Source of the DNA: Punica granatum
Lineage: Eukaryota > Streptophyta > Magnoliopsida > Myrtales > Lythraceae
Length of the DNA: 64,000 bases
Assembly (NCBI RefSeq): GCF_007655135.1
Contig: NC_045127.1
Span: 5,270,001 to 5,334,000 of the forward strand
Direction: 5' to 3'
The translations under genes and the position numbers were made by a program. Position 1 is the first letter of the stretch. Every line of letters starts with the position of its first letter. Below are positions 31,923-44,800 of this stretch, piece after piece. The notes beneath the pieces were generated by a model. The model saw nothing but the letters and a program-made list of their open reading frames with translations. It did no database searches and was not told the origin of the DNA.

Positions 31923-32509
31923 AATTCTGACTTCGTGGACAGGGGATATGCGGTCATTGTACTGTTCTAGTATATAGACTATTGTACATGATGGACCGTA
32001 TCGGTGCCTTCTTTCTAAAGTCTCAAATAAGGGAGAGAAGTTTAGCTCGACAGAGCTGCTTTACCCAGATCTATGTAATCTTGCATTTGGTTCCGATAAT
32101 TTAGATTTGTTTCCTGATTAATTGTGCCACCTGATGAGGTTTCATTGCACATGAAAGTGATCAAAGAAATAAAACAGCCATCGTCCCGATATATAACGAA
32201 TGGAAAGATCCAGTTCCCGTCTTCCCGAAGTTATGACTCCTCGATCGGGCAAAGACAAGCTGTCCCACCTTGGCGGTCCCTCAATTTCAAAAACCGAGGT
32301 TCAGTCTAATAGTTCAGATGGGATGCATTTGCCTCACGGCCTGCTATTTTTCCACGGCTGAATGATTGATACTATGGTCCTGAGGAACTTCAATAAAAAG
32401 TTATAAAACCGAGAAGAAATCTCAATAAAATTAGATAACACTTCCGCTTCGAGAGCTTCGTATAAATAGATTACCAGAAACATGCTAATAGATGACAGGG
32501 GACCGAATG
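31923..32509. other. 3' flank of Gnk2 gene 2 and promoter of the next fragment
   Basis: Duplicate of 26,428-26,999, including the cacctgatgaggtttcat block (about 32,126) and TATAAATAG at 32,461-32,469. No intact ORF. Confidence 0.6.
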
Positions 32510-32607
32510 AACTGGTGCTTTCTTTGAGAGCCGCAGATGTGTTGGTTGGGCTATTTTGTGTCCGTAACAGTTTGTGCTTGTCATGCTGGCGAGCCAGACA
32601 AATCATT
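32510..32607 (+). pseudogene. Short Gnk2/DUF26 5' fragment fused to a promoter
   Basis: Only the signal-peptide region and the first residues of the domain remain (a frame reading WLGYF-V-VTVCACHAGEP), with the same start-region frameshift as the fragment at 27,001. At about 32,607 it joins directly to the promoter sequence of the next copy. The matching unit at 27,001 retains more of the domain, so this one lost its 3' part by deletion. Confidence 0.65.
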
Positions 32608-32838
32608 AGGACGCAAACAAATCTTCTTAGTAGCCCAGGAGACGAGACAATCTCACTTTGAAACAGCAATCTACCAAATAATTTTACTCAAGTTCAGATT
32701 CGATGCATTTGTCTCTTTTCCTGATGCTCTTCCTCAGCCGGATGAATGATGGGATAGAGTTATGAGGGATTCGACAAAATTATAAAACCGAGAACGAATC
32801 TCGATAAAATTAGATAAAACCTATGCGATATTCCTTCC

Positions 32839-32847
32839 TTATAGATA
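32839..32847 (+). promoter_or_regulatory. TATA-box candidate of the interrupted Gnk2 copy
   Basis: TTATAGATA lies 46 bp upstream of the ATG at 32,885, the same spacing as the TATA motifs of the intact copies, inside otherwise conserved promoter sequence. Confidence 0.45.
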
Positions 32848-32884
32848 GATCACGAAAACAAGCCTTCAGAGGACAGGGGACTGA

Positions 32885-33316
32885 ATGAGAAAACTTCACA
32901 TGGCTGCTTACCTGAGAGCCGCAGCAGTCGCGGTCAGGCTATTCTGTATCTGTAACTGTAATGGTTTGAGCTGTTATGCAGCATGGCCAGACGAACCATT
33001 AGTATCGATGCTCTGCAACAACCACGAATATCCTGGAGACAATTCGGCTTTTGCCAAATCTATGTACTATGTCCTCAAGCATATAGTCAGGGACACGCCC
33101 AACAACGGTTACGACCATTATGTAGAATCTCCATATACCACAGGCGTCGTTTATCGGCAGGGAGTATGCAAATGAAAACTTTCAAAAGAAGACTGCAAGG
33201 ACTGCCTGTTTTTGGCTGTCTGGAGAGTAAGGAGCTGTCCTGTGACGCCTATCAGGGCTCAGGTTCAGCTGCGAGACTGTAGAGTTAGGTATGAGAACTA
33301 TGATTTTACAGAATAG
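32885..33316 (+). pseudogene. Gnk2/DUF26 gene interrupted by an in-frame stop
   Basis: Third full-length copy, in one frame from ATG to the usual YDFTE end (144 codons) except for a TGA at 33,173-33,175. The stop falls two codons after the first cysteine of the C-x8-C-x2-C motif, where intact copies have a proline codon, so the predicted product is 96 aa and lacks the second half of the domain. The rest of the frame is open and keeps DCKDC, SCPVT and RDC cysteines. It is more diverged than copies 1 and 2 (NCNGLSCYAAWPDE opening). A truncated protein could still be made, but loss of disulfide partners makes function unlikely. Confidence 0.75.
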
Positions 33317-34595
33317 AACTCTGACTTCGTGCGCAGAGTTTATGTGGTCACTGTATGTCAATACGTAGAAAAATGTGCGTACTGGAATGTACTGGTGCCT
33401 TCTTTCTGAAGTCTCGAACATGGGAGAGAAGTTTAGCTCGGCAGAGCTGCTTCGATGCTGGACCTATCTATCTTGCTTTGGTTCATACTATTGTTCTGTT
33501 TCCTGATCAATGAGACACCTGATAAGGTTTCATTTCACCTGAATCCAATGAAAGAAATGAAACAACCATCACCCCAGTGAATAATGAATGGAAACTCCGA
33601 AGACATGACTCCGCAATTGAGCACAACCGAGCTTTCTTACCTTGATGGTTTCCCGATTTCAAAAAACCAAATAATAGAGGCAACTGAGTTTCACGTTCTT
33701 GGTAGCCCATCGATCGACAGTTTACATGGAGACATCAATTTGCCGATTCAGTAAATTGAAGTTCAGATGGGACGCATTCGTTCTTGGCCGAATGATTGAT
33801 AGTTGACAACATAGAGTTCAGAAAAAAATCAGTAAAGATATGGAACTGAGAACAAATCTCAATAAAATTAGATTACCAAAAACATGCTGACAGAAGTGTT
33901 TGAAACTGTCTTACGCGGGCAATCTTCGGACAGTTACATACACATTCTTTATCGAATGGGTAGTGTAAAGTAAATTTATCCCCTTCCCGCAATCTGTCGG
34001 TAGTCTCTACCAAATCTGAGAATCGGACTCGGAACGAACAAAATCTACCTAGGTGTATTTCCAAAGATAAGCCGGTTATAGTTCAGACTCGATGTGGGGA
34101 AACAACCAGGCCATATTTACGGGTCGGTGCAAATTTTGGTTAGAACCATGTCGATTGGCTAGGAGTAGAAAAGCAATATAAAGGACCAAGCGGGAGCGGA
34201 GCATATAAAAATCCAGACAAAAAAATTGGTTCTTTTAGGTCTGCTATCTTAGGATGGTACATTTCCAGTTCGAAATTTATATCGTAAATGGTCTTCTCCA
34301 GGAAGGCAACCTAACCAAACTCGAAAGATAATTGAAATTGGTCCCGGACAAACAAGATTTATTACATGGTTGAGAGTTGAAATATCACCCTGGAATCAGC
34401 AACTGACCAAATATAGCAATTCCTACGACTAAACAGTAGTTCATAGGAGTGAAAAGGGGACGAGTAACCAGTTTCATAATCATGTTGGGCCACGAGATTC
34501 CATAAGAGATCTAAAAGATTATTCTTTTGAACTGGAAGCTACAGATTGCAGATAATTTTCTCGATATCAGCACCCTCACAGCAACCTGAACATCC
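33317..34595. other. Intergenic between the Gnk2 cluster and the chloroplast-protein gene
   Basis: To about 33,700 this is the diverged 3' flank shared with the other Gnk2 copies (block at about 33,511). From there to 34,595 it is unique sequence that must contain the 3' UTR of the minus-strand gene. I see no gene. Confidence 0.55.
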
Positions 34596-37397
34596 TCATG
34601 GAGCAGATTCAACTTCATCAAATTCGCCAGCGGCACCATTTGGCGTATCTTCTGATCGGAGCTGAGTGGAAACGTTGTCGATTGCTGAGTTCAGCTGGGC
34701 AATCTTCTCGGCAAGCACCTTGCTTGTTCTCTGGTGATCAAATCATTTCGACAATGTTTAACTGATAATCTAAGCCAAGCAGAAAAAAAATAAGCACGAA
34801 ATATCTAACATATAAAGATAACTGCAACATTGACGCAGATGAATAGAACCGCCATTACAATCATGAAAACTATTATTGGCAGCATGGAAAATAAATAAAA
34901 AGCAGAGTGAAAGAACAGCCGACAAACCATCTAAAAGCTTAAGCTAGCAGACCTGGTAAGTAACACGAGAATGAACAATCTTCTTACCTCCAAAGCCTTA
35001 TCTTCATCATATATGAATTTGGGGAGTTTCTTCAGTATCTCCTTCCTATCAGTTCCAGCAAGGGCTCTGCTTATCTATATTAAAGAAAATGTTATAGGAA
35101 AAAAGAGAAAAGGGATCTCTTTAGGATACATCCCTGTAATTACATCAACTGTTAATAGTGGAATTTGAAAAACTACTGGCAAAACAAATGTTCACTGTGC
35201 TGCAACTCGAGTATAATATTAAATCACTCTAGTATGATCTTATTTAGCACAGGTTATGTTTCAAATGAGTCCAAATAAAATTCACTAGCAAACCTTATAG
35301 ATTATCAAATTCAAATCCCAAGTAAAGTATGCAATCATTTTTTTTTTCTATTTCCTCGACAATGTCTAAACCAATAGCCATGATCTCTTCCCTTAAACAT
35401 AATATTCGAAATTCCCACTTAAAGTATGTTTGCCTAGAGGGCACCGACCTGATCTTTCTCGCTGCCAGGACAGGAACATGTCTTGTGAAAATTTACATAT
35501 CCTGCCTTTTTTTTCAGAGGACCGCAATCATGCCATATACTTAATTATTGAAATTCCAAAATACCAGAATTCCATATGAAGCGAGAGTAAACTATTCATA
35601 AGTTGCTGTGTAAGGTCAAAGAATGGCACCTGAGGTGCATACACACAACCAAGTGTGCCGACTATCAGTCCTCCAAGAACAAAGCCGCCAATAAATGCAT
35701 TTGCGCTACTAGACCTTCCTTCATCACTGCAATCGCAGACAAGTCATATGGATAAGAATTTATCTTCATGAAAAATATAATATTCTGCAAACTCCCTTAA
35801 AAAAACATGTATTATTTTTACTTCCTTAATTTGGGTATGATCTCATGATCTAAATATGAGGCATAGCTAAATGCACAATAAGAAGCAACTAAAAATATGG
35901 AAATCTTTCAAGTCATTGATGGAAAAGGAGTCCTACGAAGATGGATTTTGTGGGAGAAACAGCATTTTTCCAAGTTTGAAGCTTTTCTCAGTTATCCTTC
36001 ATATAAAATCAGCTTGTTCATCCTCTAAGAAGCATAGCCTTCCCATTCGCAATTTTTAGATAAATAGTCAATTTCCTTAGCATGTTAGGCTTTAAAATCT
36101 TTTGCATTCTAATAAGCAATCTGTTAGGCTACCCAATCACACAAAAAATCGTAACAGCTGCATCCTCCAACCAAAGATTTCAAAATCTTATAATTGAAGA
36201 TGGCAATGAGACCAATACCGATAGGCAGCTTGCACAGTGAGCCCCCTTGAGGTGCGGATTTGCACTTCCACTGCACGATTAGGAGCAAATGACACGTTTG
36301 TGCAGCCCAGTCCCTTTAGACTTTTTGATGACTTCAGAGGAGAGCCTACCAAGTTATTCCATGGGTATACATACATCAAGGATTCAGACATACACAGTCA
36401 GCACTCGGCCCATGAATCATGCAAGTAAGCGACTGATACAGAAGCACGAGATGTTCACTTTTATGCATAACGCCATATTGAAGGGATCAAGTCTGGTCAC
36501 GAACACGAAATAGAGACCTTTCCAATCATACTAGTATGATGCGAGAAACTCGTCTAGTTCAACAAAGCTAATTTGTGATAGGCATTTGTTACGCCAAGGA
36601 TTAATACAATCATCACTAGTAATCAAACCGCTCGATATAATAAGCATGACAATATGTATGTGCAGCCCAATCCCTTTAGACTTTCTGATGACTTCAGAGG
36701 AGAGCCTACCAAAGTATTCCATGGGTATACATACATCAAGGATTCAGACATACACAGTCAGCACTCTGCCCATGAATAATGCAAGTGACTGATATATAAG
36801 CATGAGATATTAACTTTTATGCATAATGCCATATGGAAAGGACTAATTTTTATCACGAAGACGGAATAAAGACCTCTTAAATCATACTATTATGATGCAA
36901 GAAACTCGTCTAGTTCAACAAAGCTAATTTGTGATAGGCATCTGCTATGCTAAGGATTAATACGAGCATCACTAGTAATCAAACCGCTCAATATAGCAAG
37001 CACGAGGACACGAACCACCACTACACAAGGGATAATTAAAGGCTGTGAAAACTGGAATATGAACAGCATTGGCAGGGAACTTTCGCTATCCAGCAAAGCC
37101 AATAGCTCCTCTCATTACACTGGTTCTATATCAGCAGGAAATGAATCCTTTAACTGAAACAGACCCATCTCGAGTTTTCGCTCTTGGCAGTGAATGTTCA
37201 TCAACCCAAACTCACAAAACCCACCCGCATTTGCACAAAACAATTGTTAATCGTTGCACCCATAAACAGAAATAAAACGGATTGTGGGCAGAAGCAGAAA
37301 CTCGTCGTACGAGTGGCGACGGATCATGCAAATTACCAGTCGGGAACTGAGCTCTGGCACTGCTCGTTGAAACCAAGGAGTACGAGGCTGAGCTCAT
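34596..37397 (-). CDS. Small predicted chloroplast (inner-envelope-type) membrane protein, five exons, 168 aa
   Basis: Minus-strand exons: 37397-37337, 36345-36219, 35726-35630, 35074-34988, 34730-34596, all GT-AG and in phase. The product has a Ser/Arg-rich N-terminus like a transit peptide (about 1-60), one glycine-rich membrane segment ([21 protein letters not shown], about 73-93), then a charged helical region ([26 protein letters not shown], broken here by an exon boundary after VYAPQ) and a coiled-coil-like stretch ([20 protein letters not shown]). From memory this resembles a conserved plant protein of about the same length assigned to the chloroplast inner envelope in Arabidopsis (At1g42960); its biochemical role is not known to me. 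Exon 2 and its acceptor lie in a 360-bp tandem duplication within intron 1. No break is seen. Confidence 0.75.
36300..37013. repeat. 360-bp tandem duplication within intron 1 of the chloroplast-protein gene
   Basis: Two adjacent copies, 36,300-36,659 and 36,660-37,013, align throughout with a few substitutions and small indels. Each begins tgcagccca and carries the polypyrimidine/AG acceptor and the first 45 or so bases of exon 2 (on the minus strand), followed by intron sequence. The proximal copy is the one continuous with the rest of exon 2. Confidence 0.85.
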
Positions 37398-38581
37398 TGT
37401 CTCCGGGAGAGATGAAGTGCAGCGAACCGGCCGAGGAAGAAGATCAATAAAAGCGCTGAAAATCGTTTGGGCGTTCGATGAGATCGATGATGCAAAATTG
37501 CTGGGAGGAGGAAGAATGAGTCGGGAGCAGGCGAACAGAACAAGAAGTTAATTGCAATCATCCACCCTGAAATTTATCAGAATTTCAAATGTTCCCTTAT
37601 GATCCTGAATTTTGACATTTAGACCCCTCAACCGTTTCGGCCTTGACCTAATCCAGTATATAAACGACAATAGTAAGATGAGTTTATCAGGAATTGTGAC
37701 AGTCCTGATGTCTTTGAAATTATCTATGTACGCCGTGACGAATGATGGCTTCATAAACTTGTCATCTATTGACGACGATCTGATTGCATCACGGTCAAAA
37801 TTTGGAATCCATATGACATTTTGGGGTACATCATGAGAATATCCAAGGAAATTAGGCGTGTTCCGTGCACATGATAACCAAAGAGTAGGTCCTAGCATGC
37901 TTGTAACCTAGAGGATTGCTATTTGTCGGTGCAATGACTTTTGAGCTAGGGCCGGTATATAATTTTTATCGGTAGATATTGCGGGTTTCCGGAGTACTGG
38001 AATGCCCATAACCGAAGACAGACAGTGCTGCAAGCAAGCAAGATACTAGCATCACGCAGTATGTTCCATTTTTGATGTCCAATTTATTAGTCAACAGGCA
38101 TTTTTAGTATTCGGACTCTGTCATTTGAACAACCAGCTTTCGGAAGTTCGAATGACTATCATTCTCCATTTTGGCTGCAAATGGCAGGCCGGCTTCTAAA
38201 CAATAAAGAGCCTTCCCTAATAGTCAACAAGTTCTCGGTGAGAAGACGAGGCGTCTCAACCTATTTACTAAGAGTAATTCTCGTTTAGGTATCGGACTTG
38301 TCCAGCTTGCCATGAAACTGTTTTTATTGAATTTCAAATCTTTAGATACCAGAAACCTCTTCGATCTTTCCATAAGAAAACATACTGCAACATGACAATT
38401 TATTGGCTCCCCTGCTACAATTATGGGACGCGTCTTTCTTCCTGAACATTATAAAGCCTTCGCTTATTATAAGGGGTGTGGTTGAATTCCTCTGTAGAGA
38501 TCTTGGAGCTCTGATTAAGTTAAGTTTCTTTCGTAACCCGGAAACATTTTCCTGTACTGGGAGCTCCGCGAATAGGGCGGC
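37398..38581. other. Intergenic, divergent promoters of the chloroplast-protein gene and MLO gene 1
   Basis: No intact gene. About 37,545-37,915 has the feel of a dispersed plant repeat (caaatgttcccttatgatcc, tttagacccctcaaccg), but I cannot classify it. The segment from about 38,340 is probably the 5' leader of the MLO gene. Confidence 0.4.
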
Positions 38582-41500
38582 ATGGCTGGTGGTTCGGGTG
38601 GTGGAGGTAAGCCACTGCAGGAGACACCGACATGGGCCGTCGCAGTGGTGTGCGCGGTGTTTGTGATAGTCTCCGTCTTCATTGAGCATGGCATCCATCT
38701 TCTTGGAAAGGTTAGACACCTTTGCTCTCTGTTTGTTCACCTGAGGTGATACATTTTTCTACCCCCATGCCGTCATTAGGGAAAGCTCGAATTATATTCT
38801 TAAGTATCTTTTCGAACTTTAGGGCCGGCGAACCATTTTCTTTTATTGTTGTTTATATAGATCTTCGCGCCTGATCCGTTGGCCGTGTTGTAATTCTCTG
38901 TTTGGGGATACAGAATATTATAAACCACTACGTTGTTTAAATAGTAAAGTTTTATCCGATGGCAGTGGTTCCGGAAACGCCAGAAGAAGGCCTTAATTGA
39001 AGCCTTGGAGAAGATCAAAGCAGGTAATATTTGATATCCGGTACTGCATAATTATGAACCGCAAACACCAACTGACCGTATCATCACTTTCACCACTCCA
39101 AACTCAATGAGCACATCCTTGTGCATCATGTGACGTGCGCATACCAAATGATGAATTCACATTGATCATGCGTGTGTGAACCTGCAGAGCTCATGCTGCT
39201 GGGTTTCATATCCTTGCTTCTCACTGTGGCCACGGGCATAATATCGAAGATATGCATTCCTCCTCGATATGGAAGCTCCATGCTTCCATGTAGGGTCAGT
39301 GGTGACAAGGAGAATACAAAGGGAAAAGGTGGCGATGAAGACGGTAAAGGAGGAGATGACTACGACCACAACAGGAGGAAACTGCTGTGGTTGTTTGCTG
39401 AGGACATGGTACAGCGCCGAGCATTGGCGGTGGGCTCCGGCAGAGGCGATTATTGCTCTCGGCGTGTAAGCCTTATGAAGATCAATTAGCGATTAACTTC
39501 TCCTCTGTTTCATTGTTCTTTATGCCTAAATTTGTGTTCAAATTGGCAGGGGAAAATACCATTGATCTCTCAATCAGGGCTGCATCAGCTCCATATGTTC
39601 ATATTCGTCCTTGCCGTCTTCCACATTCTCTACAGTGCAATAACCATGGCACTTGCTCAGGCTAAGGTAATCGAATTCTTGACTTCATAAATATCAAGTG
39701 GAACTGATCGGACAAGATATTAGCTGTTCTCACCCTCTCTAGCTCGATAACTGTTGATATAAGCCCGTTAAACAAGATGGCAGCCCCACTAATTCGAACT
39801 TAACAGCCAATTTTTTGATAGCCTTAGGCCAACGAGTTAATTGCTCAGAGCATTTTGGCTGCAGATGAAGCAATGGAAATCATGGGAAGCAGAGACTTCA
39901 TCTCTGGAATACCAGTACACAAATGGTAACACGCCGATATCATTTGACCTTCTGATACGAATTCTTCACTCACCTATATATACTCTCTTCCGGTCAAATG
40001 TAATGACCCTCAGTATCATCTGCATCGCAGATCCTGCAAGGTTCAGGTTAGCTCATCAGACTTCATTCGTGAGGCGTCACTCGGGCTTCTCATATATACC
40101 TGGGATGAGATGGATTGTAAGCTAGACATACTCGCCAAATCATCGTCTTTTATTTCTCTTGTCGAATAACCAGTTGGTTCTCGCGACATTTCACTGTAAG
40201 CTTTTGGGTCTTGTTCACATCGCAGGTTGCATTCTTCAGGCAATTCTTCGGGTCAGTGACGAAGGTGGACTACTTGACATTGCGCCATGGATTTGTTAAT
40301 GTAAGTGAGTAGTGCATCAAGCATTGCCAAAATTCCATCCTATAGATCCAATTTGATTGCAAATCTTCTCTATAAATTCAGGCCCATTTGTCACCAGACA
40401 ACAAATTTGATTTTCACAAGTACATCAAAAGATCAATGCAAGACGACTTCAAGGTCGTCGTCGGAATCAGGTGCTTCCTCTTTCAACTCTTGATAGCTGT
40501 GGCATAAGGCCGGTCCAATGGCACGATCATATAGCTTACCTTGAAAACTTTGTGTCGTGCAGTTTCCCACTGTGGGTTTTTGCTATCCTCTTCTTGCTAA
40601 CGAATGTCTACAGTAAGCCTCTCTCCCTCTTTGATTTATCAGTCTCCCCTTCTGCATTCTTCAGACTCTTTGAAACCCGAAAGGAAACAACTTGCTGATG
40701 AACTCGAAATGTGACGCAGCGTGGCACACGTTCACCTGGATATCATTCACCCCGCTCATCGTAAGTTCAACGCCATACCCGATAACCACCATTTAAAATT
40801 GCAAACGAACATATAATGATTCATGTTGGCATGGGCAGATACTGCTGTTAGTGGGAACAAAGCTTGAGCTGATCATAATGGAGATGGCTCAACAGATTGA
40901 AGAACGTAGCACCGTCGTGAAAGGAGCTCCCCTGGTGGAACCAGACAATAAGTACTTCTGGTTCAACAGGCCCGACTGGGTCCTCTTCTTGATTCACTTC
41001 ACCCTCTTCCAGGTTGGTCCATCTCTTCCGTCCTCGGCCTCCTCTAAAAATCGCATTTTCTGATGAGTACCCAACGTAACATTATTTATTTCCAATTATC
41101 CGCAGAATGCATTTCAAATGGCTTACTTCTTATGGACATGGGTACGCAATCAAGATTCCTTAATGATTTTTGGATTTTTATACTACATGGAATAACTAAA
41201 AGAGGCGTATCGGATGTTATTGTTTTCTTGCAGTACGAGTTCGGGCTAATGTCATGCTTCCATGAAAATCGAAAAATCATATTGGCGAGGGTATTCCTAG
41301 GAGTGGTCTTGCAAATCCTATGCAGCTACATCACCTTCCCTCTCTATGCCCTGGTAACCCAAGTAAGTGTCCCATTGAATCGAGCAATCATATTCCGTTT
41401 TCACAGCCATGTAGCTTGTTCAATTAAGTATGCCGCAGTTTATCCGACTTAACGACACGTCATCGTGTTCTGCCTACAGATGGGGTCTCAAATGAAAAAG

Positions 41501-41836
41501 GCCATCTTCAATGAGCAGATGGCGAAAGCCATAATGAACTGGCACAGAGCGGCTAAGGAAAAGAGCAGGCTGAAGAAGCTGTCAGGCAGCGGACCTGGTG
41601 GCAGCACGCCTGGGTCCATGAGCCCCACACCAAGCCACGGCTGGTCGCCGGTCCATCTGCTTTGTAAACATCACTCATGCGACCTTGAGAGCGCCACTAC
41701 TTCTACCATTTCATACCCATCTCCCTCGAATACCGATCTTTCAGAATTCGACAGATCTATTCATGTAAGCCCCGATCAACCTGAAAATATCAAGCCGGAA
41801 TATCACGATGCTGATTTCACCTTTGATAGGCCTTAG
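38582..41836 (+). CDS. MLO protein, clade V-like (powdery-mildew susceptibility type), 14 exons
   Basis: Seven-transmembrane plasma-membrane protein of the plant MLO family. Exons: 38582-38710, 38966-39023, 39188-39465, 39550-39666, 39865-39925, 40031-40116, 40226-40300, 40382-40470, 40563-40612, 40720-40760, 40839-41012, 41106-41141, 41234-41362, 41480-41836, giving 559 aa. The start [10 protein letters not shown] leads to [10 protein letters not shown], then [29 protein letters not shown], the RHGF-containing loop, [25 protein letters not shown] and the calmodulin-binding-type basic helix ([12 protein letters not shown]). The C-terminus contains DFTF (residues 553-556), the D/E-F-S/T-F motif described for clade V MLO proteins. 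Clade V members are needed for powdery mildew entry; loss gives resistance. A second, more distant MLO lies at 50,921. Clade assignment is by motif, not by tree. Confidence 0.92.
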
Positions 41837-44800
41837 GATATGCATTGACAGCATGAGTTTCTGCTCGTGAAGTTTGGACTAGGCGATTTACATTTTTTCC
41901 ATAGTTCAACTAATTATTTCATTGGATCCAATATACTGGTCCATTGTGTTGGGCCCAATTTCGTCGGTTTAATTATCAAACGTCGATTGGCCCATATGTA
42001 CAGTCGATTTAGTTTGACAATGCACTGCAATTCTTGTTATGCTGGTGCTTAAATTCCTGAATTAGCCATGAAAAGCCGACACGAAGATCGGCCCTTGAGC
42101 TCCTGCACCTCCGGCATACACAGCTGTTAGGCAGTTAGATCACTTGATCAAAGCGATACAACAATTCTTTGTGATATTACTGAACTGAAAATCGTGAAGA
42201 CAAAGAATGTCTTTTAAAATATTTGTCGTCGTGTGATTAAATCATAAACAATATAAGATTCGAAACAATGGACTCTGCGAGGGACAATGAACAATAGTCA
42301 AATGAATTTGCGAGGGGGCCCATGCTCAAACCTAGACTATATTAAAAATGATGTGGGGAGCTTATCATGAAAGCATCTTTGATTACATTTCTCAACACAA
42401 AGGAAAAATAAGAAAAATAAAAAAGAAAAGAGAATCTGAGTAGGGAAGTCTACGACCAATAATTTAATGATAATTATTTATTATAAAGTAAAAAAAATAA
42501 TATATTCATAGAGCGGAATTATTATTGTCATCATTATCATTATTGTTTTTAAAATTGAATCTTATGGACAAGCCTATGGGCCCAACGGACATGGCATCAG
42601 TTCTATTTAGCGCCCGAGGCAGGTCATTTATATCCAAAGCCTATGAATGCTATGCAAGTCAAAATTGGTTAATTCTATAATTTTGGCTTATTATTTGACA
42701 ACATGTCCCCGTTTTCCAAAGTTTTGACTCAATCTTGCCCCCCTCTCAAAAGTCATGATTTGTTCTTTTCGATGAAGTCGATCAATAGGACAAAGAAACC
42801 CCCATCTCGACATATTTTTCGAATTAACAGTTCCTCCCATGCATAGATATTCACGTAAGAAATCACAAAATTTTTATAGAGACCATATGAGAAGCCGGAA
42901 ATTTTTAAGTTGCTCAAAAGTTACTATCGGACGCCTCTTCTTTTCATAAAAAAATCGAACATCTCTTATGTCTTATAATACGATCACAAAGTTTCTAATA
43001 AGTTATGGACTCGTTTTTCAATTTAAATCATGAACGTCTATCATTCTCATTTTTCGCATATAGTTCAATTTATCAAACACCCAATTAGCTTGAAAAACAT
43101 TCACCTATAGAACCTTACATCCGGGTCTTTTGCGAGCCATTCCTCGTACGCTGAAATATGGTTAAGTTTTCTTTTTTTGCTAAGTTTAAAGAAAGAAGAA
43201 GAAATTGAGTTTAAGACATCGTACACGATAAGGGTCCTTCCTCCACCAACTAGTCGACGGAGTTCTACTAAACACATATTCATTCAAGTTAGTTTTTCTG
43301 TAAGTAATTACTTAAGCAAAAAAGGCTGGTTGCACTTACGATCCTCCCTTATTATTAAATTACAGAGTATTTCGTGTTATCAGGAGCTAAGTCCCTCGTT
43401 TTATGTTCGATGATTCGAGATTAAGTTTGTCACTAAGTAATTACTTCATCGGGAAAGACTGATTGCACTTAGGATCCTTCCTTATTAGAAAAGTACAAAT
43501 TATTTCGTGTTGACACGACACGACGAAGTCTCCTCGCTCGAAGTAGTTCATAAAACAAAGAACCCCAACAAGAGGAACAAGACAAAAAAAAAAAAAAAAA
43601 AGGGAGAAAGCAGTTTGCGATGATCCTTGATTTGGCAAACGTAAAGTCCGATATTGACATTTCAACTGAAAAAGAATGAAATGATTTCCTGCCCGGAAAG
43701 CCGGACGGACAACACACACACACACACGCACACGCACACGCACACCCAAAACGTTCTTGGACGCATTTTAACTCACGATCAGTTAGTGGGATCTGATGAA
43801 CGGTCGCGATCGATCCTACCAGACAAACAAGGAAAGGAAAGCATCACCTTTTGTCACATATAGAAATTTGTTTCCTTCTTCACGAATTTTTTCCAACAAC
43901 ATTTGAAGAAGAAGAACAAAAAAAAAAAAAAAAAATCTAAAATGAATAATTGGCAACTGAAAGATTAGTTGTAATCCTTGAATTATTTGCATCTAAGTTT
44001 GGGCTATCCACACAAATTATGCCGTTCCAACTTATTGGGACGTAACATCAGACTAAAAATGCATTTCTACGTCGAATTGAATATTCCCCTATTTCATCTC
44101 CGCGTCTTTTCCTTTTGGCTTTTTCTCCTTTTTTGCCCCCCTAGTGGAATCACAAGACATAAAGCTAGAGATACACTTTTCCGTTTTCCAATAATTGGTG
44201 AAATTATCTTTCTCTTTTTTTTTTTTTTTATATATATATAACATCAAAGTTTCGATCTAAATTTTCACGTTACTACGTGTCCAAAAATATAAAACGCATC
44301 TCTTTTGCATTGCTACATCATCGTCATCACCATTTAGATTAAGAAATTTTTTATATTCTTATTAAAAAAATATTCTTATGTAATAAAATCTAATGGAATA
44401 TATATATAATGAGAAGAAAATATGTAGTAGAATATATAGGTAGAACCTAATTGAATATATACACGAGAAAAATTATGCAGTAGAATATATACGTAAATAA
44501 ATATCACCCAATATATAAACGGAATATATACAATGACATAAGTGCTGTGCGTGCTTTACATAAACAAGAGAAAAGGAGTAAAAAAAAAAACATAAAGTGG
44601 AGTTGCCGGCCGACCGGAGCTTCGGTCGTCCCTGACAGTGAGTGTGCTGTGTGCTTTAAAATTACAGAGGCCGAGGCTGAGCTCTGAGCTCACCCGCCCA
44701 ATCGGTTACAGAACCAAAACGCACCGTTGAATAGCTCCGAAATTGGAATCAAATCCACCCCGACTCTTCTACAGCTCAGCCCTTTCTCTCTTCTTTCTAA

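Noticed and set aside
38342..38740. 132-codon minus-strand ORF over the MLO gene 1 start
   Set aside because: Antisense to the conserved first MLO exon; no motif and no splice support.
43710..43746. CA-rich tract as a possible repeat array of CRISPR type
   Set aside because: It is a dinucleotide microsatellite. No CRISPR array is present, nor expected in plant DNA.
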